From contig NZ_JACHDP010000001.1 of assembly GCF_014201145.1 (NCBI RefSeq), forward strand, positions 558,001-622,000: a DNA stretch of 64,000 nucleotides, in the 5' to 3' direction. Of the stretch, positions 15,692-24,100 are shown in pieces. The notes below the pieces were generated by a model. That model ran no database searches. It saw only the letters and a program-made list of their open reading frames with translations, and was not told the origin of the DNA. Source of the DNA: Micromonospora parathelypteridis (GTDB lineage: Bacteria; Actinomycetota; Actinomycetes; Mycobacteriales; Micromonosporaceae). Position 1 is the first letter of the stretch. Each line of letters begins with the position of its first letter. The position numbers were made by a program, and so were the translations under genes.

Positions 15692-16765
15692 ATGCTCGAC
15701 AGAAGCAGCAGGACCCCGGGACGCCGGGTGGCAAGGGCACTGGTCGCGGCGGGCGCTGCGGCAGTGCTGGCTGCCGCCCCACTCGCCGCACCGGCGCCCG
15801 CCACCGCCGCGGTCAGCCGGGCCGAGCTCGCCCTTCGCTGGGCGCCCATCCACTACCAGGACGTCGACGCCACCGGCGGCCACGCTCTGGGTGGCCAGTC
15901 GGACTACCTCACCAAAGTCGACTTCGACGGCGACCTGAACGGACGCAACAACTGGGACCGAACCGGCCAGGCTGGCGTCTCACTCGCCGCCCATGCCTAC
16001 TACTCCGTGGTCGAGACGAGCACCCACTGGTACATCACGTACCTCTTCTTCCACCCGCGAGACTGGACCGACCACCCGTTCTTCGAGACCGAGCACGAGA
16101 ACGACGGTGAGGGTGCCCTCTTCGCGATCGAGCGCGACGGATCCGCGTACGGCGTCCTGCGCTCCGCCGTCACGGTCGCGCACAGCGACTTCTTCTCCTA
16201 CACCCCGACTGGCAGCACCTGGACCAGTGGCCGGGAGAGCGTCGACGGCACGCTGCAGTTCCAGGCGTCACCGCACGACACGTTCCAGCACCCGGTGACC
16301 GCCCAGGAGGCGCAGGGCCACGGCCTGAAGGCCTACCCGCAGTACAACATCAACGGCGACGGCCTGGTCTACTACCCGTCGACCATCGCCGAGACGCCGA
16401 GCGGTGGAAACGACCGCGACGTGCGGTATCAGCTGATCGACATCTTCGCCGCGGGCGGCCTCTGGGCGCAGCGGTCCAACCCGAGCCTGTTCGCCAGCCT
16501 GGGCACCTTCGCCGGCGACACCTCCGGCGACTGCGGCGTCGGCACCTGGAGCTGCTCGACGAACTCCGCCAACGCGCCCTGGGGCTGGGACGACGGCAAC
16601 GACGCACCCGCGCGTGGCGAGATCGCCAGCGACCCGGCGAAATTGGCCGCCGAGTACTTCACGGTCCCGGCCGGACTGGCGCGCACCTACGGCTACAACC
16701 CGTACGCCGGGGCATCGGCCGCGCTCGCCGAGGCGGCGAGGACGGCACCGCCGATCGTCGACTGA
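15692..16765 (+). CDS. Secreted protein of unknown function
   Basis: 357 residues with a Sec signal (arginine-rich N-terminus, Ala-rich core, ATAA near residue 37). The mature part begins RAELALRWAPIHYQDVDATG and has many aromatic/acidic motifs, e.g. HWYITYLFFHPRDWTDHPFF and ETEHENDGEGALFAIERDG near residue 130, and QLIDIFAAGGLWAQR. Four cysteine-containing positions around DCGVGTWSCSTN may form disulfides. The His/Asp/Glu-rich core could bind metal and resembles an extracellular hydrolase, but I do not recognise the family. ATG 15692 follows AGGAG. It ends in its own hairpin. Confidence 0.75.
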   Translation: MLDRSSRTPGRRVARALVAAGAAAVLAAAPLAAPAPATAAVSRAELALRWAPIHYQDVDATGGHALGGQSDYLTKVDFDGDLNGRNNWDRTGQAGVSLAAHAYYSVVETSTHWYITYLFFHPRDWTDHPFFETEHENDGEGALFAIERDGSAYGVLRSAVTVAHSDFFSYTPTGSTWTSGRESVDGTLQFQASPHDTFQHPVTAQEAQGHGLKAYPQYNINGDGLVYYPSTIAETPSGGNDRDVRYQLIDIFAAGGLWAQRSNPSLFASLGTFAGDTSGDCGVGTWSCSTNSANAPWGWDDGNDAPARGEIASDPAKLAAEYFTVPAGLARTYGYNPYAGASAALAEAARTAPPIVD

Positions 16766-16768
16766 TGC

Positions 16769-16819
16769 CTCCGCCTCCCCGGGGTCGGATCCTCCGGGTC
16801 CTGCACCGGGGAGGCGGAG
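16769..16819. terminator. 14-bp hairpin between convergent genes
   Basis: CTCCGCCTCCCCGG (16769-16782) and CCGGGGAGGCGGAG (16806-16819) are exact reverse complements around a 23-base loop. It separates the unknown secreted protein gene from the converging beta-helix gene. Confidence 0.7.
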
Positions 16820-16837
16820 AGCTGGAGCGCTACGGAC

Positions 16838-18241
16838 TCAGGTGATCGAGTTGTAGACCGGGACCCAGCCCAGGCTCTGCCCGGTGGAGGAGAACACTTC
16901 GATCTTGCGGACCACCGAGCCCGGCGTGGTGGCCGCGACGCTGTTGCCGACCCCGAGCCCGCCGACGGCGATGAGCTTGCCCTCGGTGCGGATCTGGCCC
17001 GCGCCGCTGCGGCGGATGATGACCGTGTCCGCGGGGGCCTGGTAGGGGACGGCGGCCTCCACGGCGTTCCACGCCAGCGTGACGTCGGTCGACGCGGTGT
17101 CCACGAAGACCGCGGGGAACGACGCGTGCGCCTGGCGCACATGGTTGCCCACCACCACGGCCTTGGTGGCGCCCTGGTGGATGGCGACGCAGCTCACGGC
17201 CCGGTTCGCGTTCAGGTTCGCCACCTTGTTGCCGACGACGGTGACGTCGCGGGTGGCCATGACGTTGATGTGGCCGTTGCAGTTGGTCACCGAATTGCCG
17301 GTGATGGACACGCCGACAGCCTGGCCCGACCGGGGCAGGTCGCCGCCGCGGGCGCTGCCGTCGATCTCGATGCCCAGCAGCTGGCTGCTCGTCACGGTGT
17401 TGTCTGCGACCACCAGGTTCGTCACCTGCTGCACGTAGATGCCGGCCTGGCCACACTCGGTGATGGTGTTGCCAGAGATCACGGTCCGGTCGGCGCCTCG
17501 CCACACGTTGATGCCGTCGTAGTACTTGGACTCCGCGCGCCAGACGCCGCCCCAGTCCTTGGCTTCCTGCGACGACAGCCAGTCCATCGCCACGTGGTTG
17601 TTGGTGATCCGTACGTCGTGGCCGTTGCTGGCGATGCCGAGCCGAACGTCCTCGGTGGTGCAGTTCGTGATGAGGATGTCGTTTGACGTGCCGGGCGTGT
17701 TGTCCCACACGCTGATGCCGGTGTGGCGGAACCCGCGGGACACGACCCCGTCGACCACGATGCCGGTCGACGCGGTGATGACCAGCCCGGTGTACCAGTA
17801 CGTGGCCGCGCTGTCGACGAGGTTGAGCCCGAGCACCTTCAACCGGTGGCAGTCCTGGATCTGGAGCACGCCGCGGACGTCGTCCTTGTTCGTTATCGGC
17901 GTGGCACCGATCAGCGCCAGAGTGGCCCCGTGGCCGCGCAGCGCGGTGTCGGTCAGCCCGGAGAGCGTCACCCGGTTGCTGACGCGGTAGGTCCGGCCCG
18001 CCGGGAACAGCACGCCCTTGTTCGGCGTGGTCGCCCGCGCGGCGTCGAAAGCCACCTGGATCGCCGCGGTGTCGTCGGTGACCCCGTCGCCGACCGCGCC
18101 GTGCGCGAGAACGGAGATCCACCCGTCGTCCGTGGCGGGTATCGCCGCCTCGGCCGGCTTGGCCACCAGAGCTGCCCCGCCCGCCAGGGCCGTGGCCGCC
18201 AGGCCTGCGCGCAGAGCCGTACGTCGTCCCATCGATGTCAT
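16838..18241 (-). CDS. Secreted right-handed beta-helix (pectate-lyase-fold) protein, probable Tat substrate
   Basis: 467 residues. The N-terminus MGRRTALRAGLAATALAGGAALV has a twin-arginine pair before a hydrophobic stretch, suggesting Tat export. The mature part opens with WISVLAHGAVGDGVTDDTAAIQ, the signature of the pectate-lyase-superfamily N-terminal domain, and continues with PbH1-type repeats such as VLGLNLVDSAATYW, ILITNCTTEDVRLG, VRITNNHVAMDW, TVISGNTITECGQAGIYV and LVVADNTVTSSQLLGIEI. These proteins bind or cleave polysaccharides; the substrate cannot be told. ATG 18241 is chosen for GGGAGGCGATCAC upstream. Confidence 0.85.
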   Translation of the reverse strand: MTSMGRRTALRAGLAATALAGGAALVAKPAEAAIPATDDGWISVLAHGAVGDGVTDDTAAIQVAFDAARATTPNKGVLFPAGRTYRVSNRVTLSGLTDTALRGHGATLALIGATPITNKDDVRGVLQIQDCHRLKVLGLNLVDSAATYWYTGLVITASTGIVVDGVVSRGFRHTGISVWDNTPGTSNDILITNCTTEDVRLGIASNGHDVRITNNHVAMDWLSSQEAKDWGGVWRAESKYYDGINVWRGADRTVISGNTITECGQAGIYVQQVTNLVVADNTVTSSQLLGIEIDGSARGGDLPRSGQAVGVSITGNSVTNCNGHINVMATRDVTVVGNKVANLNANRAVSCVAIHQGATKAVVVGNHVRQAHASFPAVFVDTASTDVTLAWNAVEAAVPYQAPADTVIIRRSGAGQIRTEGKLIAVGGLGVGNSVAATTPGSVVRKIEVFSSTGQSLGWVPVYNSIT

Positions 18242-18335
18242 GTGATCGCCTCCCGTGAAACGCGCCCAATCACCATCGCCGCGCACCCTATCGGCATCGC
18301 TCCATCCAATGGGGACGCGCAGGTGCGGGGTCAGG

Positions 18336-19433
18336 TCAGCCGGGAAACGGGGCCACCAGCACCCGGTCGCTCTCGTTCTCGGAGAGGAACGACGCCAGCG
18401 CCTGCCCCTGCTCGACGACGGCGGCGCGGTCGGCTCGGGTGAGGTTGGCCAGGGGGTTGACGGTCACGGTGCCCGCCTCGACGCTCCAGGTCGCGGCGAC
18501 CCGGCCGTCGACGAGCACCACGCGCTCACCGGCCACCGAGAGGAGACGGTGTGCGTCGTCGATGATCCGGCTGCGGTCGTCGTAGCCGAGGATCGCGTTG
18601 TCGAACGCCGGCAGGAACCGCACCGGGGCTGGTGTCTCCGGGTCGGGGCGCGGCGCGTCGGGAAGATCGATCAGCTTCCGGCCACGCTCGTCCCGAAAGG
18701 TGATCAACTCGTCCCGCATCGCGCTCACCGCGGCCGGCAACCCGGCGAGACCGCACCAGGCGCGCAGATCGGCCGGGGCGGCCGGGCCGAACGCGGCCAG
18801 ATACCGGCGTACGAGCACCTGCCCGACCGGATCAGCACCATCCGGGGCCGGCGGATCGACCTCCCGGCCCAGCCACTCGGAGAGCAGGGCGTGGCGTACG
18901 CCCGCCTTCGCACGCCATACGCCGCGTGGTGGCAGTTGTGTCAACGGGAGGAGTGCGACCGCCATCTCGCCCAGCGCCCGTGGCCCCGGCGTCGGCCAGC
19001 GCTCGGCGAGAGCCCGCCCGATCTCCGGCATCGAACGCGGCTCACCGTCGGCCAGCACCTCCCGCGCTGCCCCGGCGAGAGCGTCGAGGTCGACACCGTT
19101 CAGCTCGGCGCGGTAGACCCCGAGCACCCGTTGACGCAGCATGGAGTCGTGACGGGGCCGCCAGGCCACGGCGTCGTCGGCGACGAGCAGGTGGACGGTG
19201 CGGCGCATCAGGTGGGTGCGCACCAGGTGTCGCTGGGTCAGCAGGGTCGAGAGCACCGCCGGGTCGAACGCGCGCAGCCGCGACCAGAGCCCGACGAACG
19301 GTTCCTGCGGTTCCTGCGCCTGCAGACCGCCGAGGTGCGCGACGGCGTCGATGACCGGCATGTCGGCGCGATCGAGCAGCAACTGCCGGGCGAGCGTCGC
19401 GCGGTTGAGCGCCCGCGAGTCGAGAACGGTCAC
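18336..19433 (-). CDS. AlkZ-like DNA glycosylase (HTH_42 winged-helix family)
   Basis: 365 residues of the winged-helix HTH_42 family that includes E. coli YcaQ and Streptomyces AlkZ, which remove alkylated bases and unhook crosslinks. The catalytic QxQ motif is visible in HLGGLQAQEPQEPF near residues 34-47 (AlkZ itself has Q-x-Q; YcaQ has Q-x-D). Further family blocks are RTHLMRRTVHLLVADD, WPTPGPRALGEMAV and LPAFDNAILGYDDRSRI. The GTG start at 19433 fits the first conserved block; no clear ribosome-binding site decides it. No antibiotic gene cluster lies next to it, so a housekeeping-type AlkZ-like role is more likely than toxin self-resistance. Confidence 0.8.
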   Translation of the reverse strand: MTVLDSRALNRATLARQLLLDRADMPVIDAVAHLGGLQAQEPQEPFVGLWSRLRAFDPAVLSTLLTQRHLVRTHLMRRTVHLLVADDAVAWRPRHDSMLRQRVLGVYRAELNGVDLDALAGAAREVLADGEPRSMPEIGRALAERWPTPGPRALGEMAVALLPLTQLPPRGVWRAKAGVRHALLSEWLGREVDPPAPDGADPVGQVLVRRYLAAFGPAAPADLRAWCGLAGLPAAVSAMRDELITFRDERGRKLIDLPDAPRPDPETPAPVRFLPAFDNAILGYDDRSRIIDDAHRLLSVAGERVVLVDGRVAATWSVEAGTVTVNPLANLTRADRAAVVEQGQALASFLSENESDRVLVAPFPG

Positions 19434-19511
19434 GTTGTCATTCTCTGACCCCGGGGCGACAGTTCGAGTCGACGCGGCCGGGCCGCAGTCGAGAGCGACA
19501 GGCATGGACAG

Positions 19512-19550
19512 CGCCCCGCCCCGCCCGCAAGCAGCGGGCGGGGCGGGGCG
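19512..19550 (-). terminator. Perfect 17-bp GC hairpin after the phosphodiester glycosidase gene
   Basis: CGCCCCGCCCCGCCCGC (19512-19528) pairs exactly with 19534-19550 around AAGCA. It lies 21 bases past the stop of the gene at 19572-20822. Confidence 0.78.
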
Positions 19551-19571
19551 AAACCGTACGAGAACGACCGG

Positions 19572-20822
19572 TCAGTGGCGACCCACGAAGATGCCGATAC
19601 CGTTGGCGACCAGACGCTCCGCGCCGTCGGACGGGCTGTTGCGGGCGGTGGCGGCGGCCTGGCCCGGTTCCCGTACGGCGACCGTGCTCGAGCCGCCGCC
19701 GTCCAGGTTCACCGCGTCGTCCGCACCGAACGAGCGCATCACGTCGGCCAGCTCGGCGATCGTGAAGCCGGCGCTGGCCGGAGCGCGGCCGGCCAGGGCG
19801 ACGAGGTACACGGTCCTGCCGTCCGGGCTGACGCCGGCCGAGCTGCGTACCGCAGCGGTCTTGGTGTCGAGGCCGACCAGCGGAGCGCCGTCGCGCAGGA
19901 TCGGCGCGCCACCGACCGCGAACGTCAGCTTCGGCTTGCCGGCGGAGTCGAGCTTCTCCCGCACCTGCACCCGGTCGCCGACGGCGAGGTCGTCGAGCGC
20001 GTCCGCGCCGCCCTCGCGGCCGACCAGCACCTGGGTGTCGGCGGGGATCGCACCCGCGCCGGGCGTCTGGCCAACTGCGGTCACCACACCGTCGCGGACG
20101 GTCACCTCGTAGGTGTGGGTGCTGCACGGGTCACTGCGGCTCGTGTCGGAGCCGCAGGTCGACCGGACCCGGGAGGCGGCACCCCACCCGGCGGTGAACA
20201 GACCGACGCCGTCGACCGGGAGCGCGTACTGGTTGAGGCCGCTGAGGGCGATCGTGCCCTTCCTGCTGCGCACCTCGCCGTCCAGGCTGAGGGTGTCGAC
20301 GCGCGCCTTGCCGTTCACGCCGACGCCGAACACGTCCCGGGTCGAGGTGCCGGGGGCGAGGCCGGGGCCGAAGCGCTGCGCGTTCGGCACCGCGAACTTC
20401 AGCTCCTCGCCGTCGGCGATCTCCGGACCCGACGCGGAGTAGGTCGGTGTGACGCCGGCGTGGGTCTCGGCGTTGTTGAAGAAGTCTCCGTTCACGCCGG
20501 CGATGGCGCCCTGGTTGTTCGCCATCGAGGAGATGACCTGGCGCTGCGCGACCGCGGCGGGGTGCAGCAGGTCCAGGGAGACCTTGTTCTTCTTCAGGTC
20601 GGCCGTGAGCAGGTAGCCGACGGTGACGCCACGGGGGGTGCTCACCTGGAATGAGCCGTACGTCACGCCGGGAGCGAGTTGCTCGCTGGAGGTGAAGGTG
20701 ATCTCCGGGGCGGATACCGTGGCAGCTGCGGCGTGGGCCGCGCCGGCCGGCGTCACGAGTGTGCTCAGCCCTGCGGCGAGCAGCAGCGCCAGACTCGGGC
20801 GCACGAGGTTCAAGGGCCTCAT
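19572..20822 (-). CDS. Secreted phosphodiester glycosidase family protein (NAGPA domain)
   Basis: 416 residues. A Sec signal peptide (about residues 1-33, cleavage near AHAAA) precedes a NAGPA-type domain: GYLLTADLKKNKVSLDLLHP, AIAGVNGDFFNNAETHAG near residue 107 and the conserved catalytic-region motif FGADDAVNLDGGGSSTVAVRE near residue 368. The family removes GlcNAc from GlcNAc-1-phosphodiesters (for example on wall or exopolysaccharide phosphates). An insertion from about 150 to 300 carries a beta-rich module. ATG 20822 follows AAGGAGCGCA. It acts outside the cell; the true substrate is unknown. Confidence 0.87.
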   Translation of the reverse strand: MRPLNLVRPSLALLLAAGLSTLVTPAGAAHAAAATVSAPEITFTSSEQLAPGVTYGSFQVSTPRGVTVGYLLTADLKKNKVSLDLLHPAAVAQRQVISSMANNQGAIAGVNGDFFNNAETHAGVTPTYSASGPEIADGEELKFAVPNAQRFGPGLAPGTSTRDVFGVGVNGKARVDTLSLDGEVRSRKGTIALSGLNQYALPVDGVGLFTAGWGAASRVRSTCGSDTSRSDPCSTHTYEVTVRDGVVTAVGQTPGAGAIPADTQVLVGREGGADALDDLAVGDRVQVREKLDSAGKPKLTFAVGGAPILRDGAPLVGLDTKTAAVRSSAGVSPDGRTVYLVALAGRAPASAGFTIAELADVMRSFGADDAVNLDGGGSSTVAVREPGQAAATARNSPSDGAERLVANGIGIFVGRH

Positions 20823-21151
20823 TGCGCTCCTTTCTTGGTGCGATTCCTGGCCTGCGCCGGGATGTTCGATCCGGGCCGGCGGTTGACCGGACCGGCGATG
20901 ATCTTCCCGACCACCCGATCACCCGGTGGTGAACACGAGAGGCGGCCAACGTGAACCACCCGCACCGTCTTGATCAACTGCGGACGCAGGCCAGGTGCCG
21001 CCAAAAACTTTTGTTCACTTCCTACAACTGAGGGACGGTTGGTTCGGTGGTTGCGCCATAGCGCTGGCCGCCGCCAGACGGAAAGGTGATCACTGCTGGG
21101 AGCCGTCTGCTCGCGGCACGCAGTTCGAGGTCTAGCTAAGGGGTCAGTCGG
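20823..21151. other. 329-base divergent promoter region
   Basis: This region separates the secreted glycosidase gene (minus) from the giant carboxylase gene (plus). It is less GC-rich than its surroundings in the middle (AAAAACTTTTGTT near 21003). GTGATCAC, an 8-bp palindrome, lies at 21086-21093 inside the loop of a 7-bp inverted repeat CAGACGG (21075-21081)/CCGTCTG (21103-21109). This could be an operator or a 5'-UTR hairpin of the carboxylase gene. TAGGAA on the minus strand near 21020 could be a -10 for the glycosidase gene. I see no ORF. Confidence 0.35.
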
Positions 21152-24100
21152 GTGTTCAACCGTGTCGCCATCGTCAACCGTGGTGAAGCCGCCATGCGGC
21201 TCATCCACGCGGTCCGCGAGTTGGCCGCGGAGACCGGCACGCAGATCGAAACCGTCGCTCTTTACACCGACGTCGACCGTACCGCCACCTTCGTCCGCGA
21301 AGCGGACATCGCCTACGATCTCGGTCCGGCGTCCGCCCGCCCGTACCTCAATCTGGCGGTGCTGGAGCGCGCCCTGACCGAGACCGGGGCCGACGCGGCG
21401 TGGGTCGGCTGGGGTTTCGTCGCCGAGGATCCGGCGTTCGCCGAGCTGTGCGAGAAGATCGGCGTCACGTTCGTCGGGCCCAGCGCCGACGCCATGCGCC
21501 AGCTCGGCGACAAGATCGGCTCGAAGCTGATCGCCGAGAAGGTCGGCGTGCCGGTCGCGCCGTGGAGCCGCGGCGCCGTCGAAACGCTGGACGCCGCGGC
21601 GGCCGCGGCGGCCGAGATCGGCTACCCGCTGATGCTGAAGGCGACCGCCGGCGGCGGCGGACGCGGCATCCGCGTGATCAGAAGCGAGGCCGAGCTGGTC
21701 GACGCGTACGAGCGCACCAGCCAGGAGGCGGCCCGGGCGTTCGGCAGCGGCATCGTGTTCCTGGAGCGCCTGGTCACCGGCGCCCGGCACGTCGAGGTCC
21801 AGGTCATCGCCGACGGGCAGGGCACCGCGTGGGCGCTCGGCGTCCGCGACTGCTCGGTGCAGCGACGCAACCAGAAGGTCATCGAGGAGTCGGCGTCGCC
21901 GGTGCTGAGCCCCGCGCAGGCCGCCGAGCTCAAGACGTCGGCCGAGCGGCTGGCCGTGGCGGTGGGCTACCGCGGTGCCGCGACCGTCGAGTTCCTGTAC
22001 CACCCCGGCGACCGCCTGTTCGCGTTCCTCGAGGTCAACACCCGCCTGCAGGTCGAGCACCCGATCACCGAGTTGACCACCGGGTTCGACCTGGTCAAGG
22101 CACAACTGCACGTCGCCTCGGGTGGGCGGCTCGAGGGTGCGCCGCCGACCGAGCGCGGGCACGCCATCGAGGCGCGACTGAACGCCGAGGATCCCGACCG
22201 CGACTTCGCGCCGTCGCCGGGCCGCATCGCGCGACTGGACCTGCCCAGCGGCCCGGGCATCCGGGTGGACACCGGCGTCAGCGAGGGCGACACCATCCCG
22301 GCCGACTTCGACTCGATGATCGCGAAGATCATCGCGTACGGCCGCGATCGCGACGAGGCGCTCGGCAAGCTGCGCCGGGCGATGGCGAACACCACGGTGA
22401 TCATCGAGGGCGGCGCGACGAACAAGAGCTTCGTGCTCGACCTGCTCGACCAGCCCGAGGTGATCGACGCCAGCGCGGACACCGGCTGGATCGACCGTGT
22501 CCGCGCTGAGGGCCGGCTCGTCACGCACCGCCACTCCGCGGTCGCGCTGGCCGCCGCCGCCATCGAGGCGTACGAGGAGGAGGAGCGCGTCGAGCGGCAG
22601 CGGTTGCTGTCGACGGCGTCCGGCGGGCGCCCGCAGGTGCAGCACGCCAGCGGCCGACCGTTGGACCTCAAGCTGCGCGGTGTCAGCTACCGCACGCGTG
22701 TCGCGCGGGTCGGCGCACACCGGTTCCGCGTCGGCATCGAGACGGGTGCCGTCGTCCGCACCGCCGACGTCGACCTCGACCGCTTCGATCGGCACACCGG
22801 TCAGATCGTCGTCAACGGCATCCGGTACCGCCTGCTCACCGGCACCTACGGGCCGACGCACCTGGTCGAGGTGGACGGCGTGACCCACCGGGTCAGCCGC
22901 GACGAGGGTGGCGTCCTGCGCTCCCCGATGCCCGCGCTGGTCGTCGCCACGCCGCTGGAGGTCGGGGCGGAGGTCGAGGCGGGCGCACCGGTGCTGGTGC
23001 TCGAAGCGATGAAGATGGAGACGGTGCTGCGGGCGCCGTTCAAGGCGCGGCTGAAGGAGTGCGCCGTCTCCGTGGGCAGCCAGGTCGAGGCGGGTGCGCC
23101 GCTGCTGCGCCTGGAGCCGCTCGCCGACGAGGCCGAGGAGACCACGGACGACCCGACCGTCGAGACCGTCGAACTGGACCTGCCCACCGCCACCGAGAAC
23201 GTTCCGGCGTACGAGCGCAGCCAGCGCGGTCTGGAGGACCTGCGCGGTCTGCTGCTCGGCTTCGACGTCGACCCGCACGACGACCGTCGGGTGCTCGACG
23301 GCTACCTGACCGCCCGGCCGGCTGCCGCCGACGCCGGTTCCCGGCCACTGGCCGCGGAGCTCGACCTCATCGAGGTGTTCGCCGACCTCGCCGAGTTGAG
23401 TCGCAACCGGCCGACCGGCGAGGACGGCGGCGCCTCGCACGTCCACAGCGCCCGGGAGTACTTCCACACCTACCTGCAGAGCCTCGACGTCGAGCGGGCC
23501 GGGCTGCCGGATGCCTTCCAAACCAGGCTCGCCAAGGCGCTCGGCCACTACGGCGTCACCGACCTGGAGCGCTCCCCCGCCCTCGAAGGCGCCGTCTTCC
23601 GGATCTTCCTCGCCCAGCAACGCGCGTCCGCCGACGCCACGGTCATCGCGACGCTGCTGCGCGCCTGGCTGCGGGAAACCCCGCCGGACGACACGCTCCG
23701 CGAGCCCGTCGGCCTCGCGCTGGAGCGGCTGATCGCCGCCACGCAGGTCCGCTTCCCCGCAGTCGCGGACCTCGCCCGGGGCGTGGTGTTCGCCTGGTTC
23801 GCCCAGCCGCTGCTGCGTCGCAACCGCGCCCGCGTCTACGCCGAGGTCCGTGGGCACCTGCGGCACCTCGACGCCCACCCGGACGCGGCCGACCGCGCCG
23901 AGCGCATCGCCGAGATGGTACGCAGCACCGAACCACTGGTCCGGCTGCTCGGCCAGCGGCTCGTCCGCGACCACCTCGACAACGCGGTCATGCTGGAGGT
24001 GCTGACCCGGCGTTACTACGGCAACAAGGCGCTCACCGGGGTGCGCGCCCACGAGGTCGCGGGCTGCACGTTCGTGGTCGCCGAGCGCGCCGACTCCAGC

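Noticed and set aside
16830..18269. 479-codon minus-strand frame overlapping the beta-helix gene
   Set aside because: Shifted frame of the same gene; it is rich in Arg/Gly/His without motifs, whereas the neighbouring frame gives a signal peptide and beta-helix repeats.
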